DNA of 64,000 nt from NCBI RefSeq assembly GCF_015624505.1, contig NZ_CP061379.1, positions 2,604,001-2,668,000 on the forward strand. Direction: 5' to 3'. The notes under the pieces were generated by a model. That model was given only the letters and a program-made list of their open reading frames with translations. It was not told where the DNA came from and searched no databases. Source of the DNA: Bradyrhizobium commune. GTDB taxonomy: Bacteria > Pseudomonadota > Alphaproteobacteria > Rhizobiales > Xanthobacteraceae. This document shows, piece by piece, positions 63,274 to 64,000 of this stretch. Every line of letters begins with the position of its first letter. Position 1 is the first letter of the stretch. A program made the position numbers and the translations under genes.

Positions 63274-63306
63274 AACCGCGCGACGATATCGCCGCGCGGT
63301 TTTTCT
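63274..63306 (+). terminator. Terminator-like hairpin facing plus strand
   Basis: A 9-bp stem AACCGCGCG / CGCGCGGTT is followed by TTTTTCTT on the plus strand. No plus-strand gene directly precedes it, so it may stop antisense or read-through transcription; on the minus strand it lacks a T run. Confidence 0.55.
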
Positions 63307-63334
63307 TAAAATTGAAGATGATCTTCGCGCGCGC

Positions 63335-63832
63335 TCAGAGCGAGCGGCTGACCGCGAGCGGGGTGATGTGACGCGGGCCCGGCGTGGCGCGGCGTCCCGC
63401 GGCCGTATAGGTGTTCGGCACGTTGCGCTTCTGGATCTCGGCGTTGACGCCGCGCACAACACTCTCGGAGACCGCATGCGCGGTCGCGAGCACGGTGAGA
63501 TTGACCTGGAGCATGGCGCGGAACGCGTCGTGGTGCCGATGCAACGTCGAGAGCAGCTCGGGCGCGGATTTCGAAAGCTGGGCCTGGCTGGCCTTCAACT
63601 GGCTGACGGCGCCGACATAGCGCCGCGACAGCTCCTGCTTCTGGCTCTCCAGCGTCATTGCCTCGCGAACCTTGCCGGCCCGGACGAGCTCGGTCTCGCG
63701 CTCGATCAGGCCAAGCAAGGCGCTCATCGCGTCCATCAGGTCCTCGGCGAGCTTGCGCGCCTCGGTGCTGCCGGGTGAGTTGTTCGGGCGTTGCCCTGGC
63801 ATCGGCCGACGTGACGCGTTGAAGTGGTTCAT
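63335..63832 (-). CDS. FlgN-like flagellar chaperone
   Basis: This 165-residue helical protein has EARKLAEDLMDAMSALLGLI, LESQKQELSRRYVGAVSQLK and LLSTLHRHHDAFRAMLQVNL, the FlgN-type helical hairpin that binds the C-terminal helices of FlgK and FlgL before export. It lies 11 bases downstream of the FlgJ-like gene in the same direction, an order often seen in alphaproteobacterial flagellar loci. The C-terminal tail is disordered-looking. ATG 63832 is chosen because the longer frame is read out of frame from the FlgJ-like gene. Confidence 0.7.
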   Translation of the reverse strand: MNHFNASRRPMPGQRPNNSPGSTEARKLAEDLMDAMSALLGLIERETELVRAGKVREAMTLESQKQELSRRYVGAVSQLKASQAQLSKSAPELLSTLHRHHDAFRAMLQVNLTVLATAHAVSESVVRGVNAEIQKRNVPNTYTAAGRRATPGPRHITPLAVSRSL

Positions 63833-63843
63833 CTCGTTTGACC

Positions 63844-64000
63844 TTATGCCGTACGGAGAGTGGTTTTCGCCTGCTGCATGATCAGGGTACGGTAGACGTC
63901 GCGTGCGACACCGACGCCACCGGCGTTGGCGAAGTTCTTGGAATATTGCTCGGTCAGCATCGAACGCCACACGCCGGTGCCGGGCGTGTCGCCGAACGGG
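63844..64000 (-). CDS. FlgJ-like rod-binding protein, 3' end only
   Basis: Only the last 51 residues before the stop (63846-63844) are in the window. The sequence PFGDTPGTGVWRSMLTEQY, then GGVGVARDVYRTLIMQQ matches the rod-binding (FlgJ N-terminal/CheL) domain of alphaproteobacterial flagellar proteins, which lack the muramidase domain. These proteins help rod assembly in the periplasm. The gene runs off the right edge. Confidence 0.7.
   Translation of the reverse strand, partial: PFGDTPGTGVWRSMLTEQYSKNFANAGGVGVARDVYRTLIMQQAKTTLRTA

Overview
The window is GC-rich alphaproteobacterial chromosome and looks like Bradyrhizobium. The main reasons are four tandem flagellins of about 762-763 residues (the size and number reported for the Bradyrhizobium thick polar flagellum), a FlbT/FlaF pair, a giant growth-pole-ring (GPR/RgsE-type) coiled-coil protein, an EcfG-type stress promoter, CtrA-type boxes (TTAA-N7-TTAA), and several families of dispersed palindromic repeats. 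No rRNA, tRNA, CRISPR array or intact insertion sequence was found by eye.

Layout. 0-5.5 kb: the 5' part of a dipeptide epimerase gene, then an Mla/MCE lipid-transport operon (STAS-permease, ATPase, MCE protein). The 3' end of that operon has been duplicated together with the 3' end of the neighbouring giant gene. The duplicated unit carries a trypsin-like protease gene, and a small membrane-protein gene lies between the two copies. 5.5-11.2 kb: the GPR-like gene. 11.6-15.4 kb: Hpt protein, 2Fe-2S ferredoxin, thioesterase, ferredoxin-NADP reductase and two small exported proteins. 15.4-23.5 kb: a D-glucarate/galactarate catabolic locus with GarD- and GudD-type dehydratases, KDG dehydratase, ketoglutarate-semialdehyde dehydrogenase, LysR regulator and MFS importer. 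23.7-39.3 kb: mixed housekeeping and envelope genes, including a large SGNH hydrolase, a flippase-like membrane protein, a ferritin-like stress protein, an efflux pump, an MHYT-GGDEF-EAL protein, a MocR regulator, DUF1127, Usp, SixA, an FAD oxidoreductase and an exported MsrB, with many palindromic repeats.

39.4-64 kb is a polar-flagellum locus. A sigma54-type promoter precedes flgE-flgK-flgL. Next comes a four-gene, translationally coupled operon of unknown function (GT-A glycosyltransferase-like protein, fold-type-I PLP enzyme, ATP-grasp ligase, group II PLP decarboxylase) with a CtrA-type box just upstream. Then come divergent flbT, four tandem flagellin genes each with its own terminator, flaF, an unknown protein, a FlaG-like gene, and a FlgN-like/FlgJ-like pair that runs off the window.

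The most interesting candidates are the uncharacterised four-gene operon inside the flagellar locus, the recurrent CtrA-type boxes linking GPR, that operon, fliC copy 4 and possibly flaF, the mosaic structure of the flagellin array, and the tandem duplication at 3.2-5.9 kb. All calls come from reading the sequence; no database search was run.
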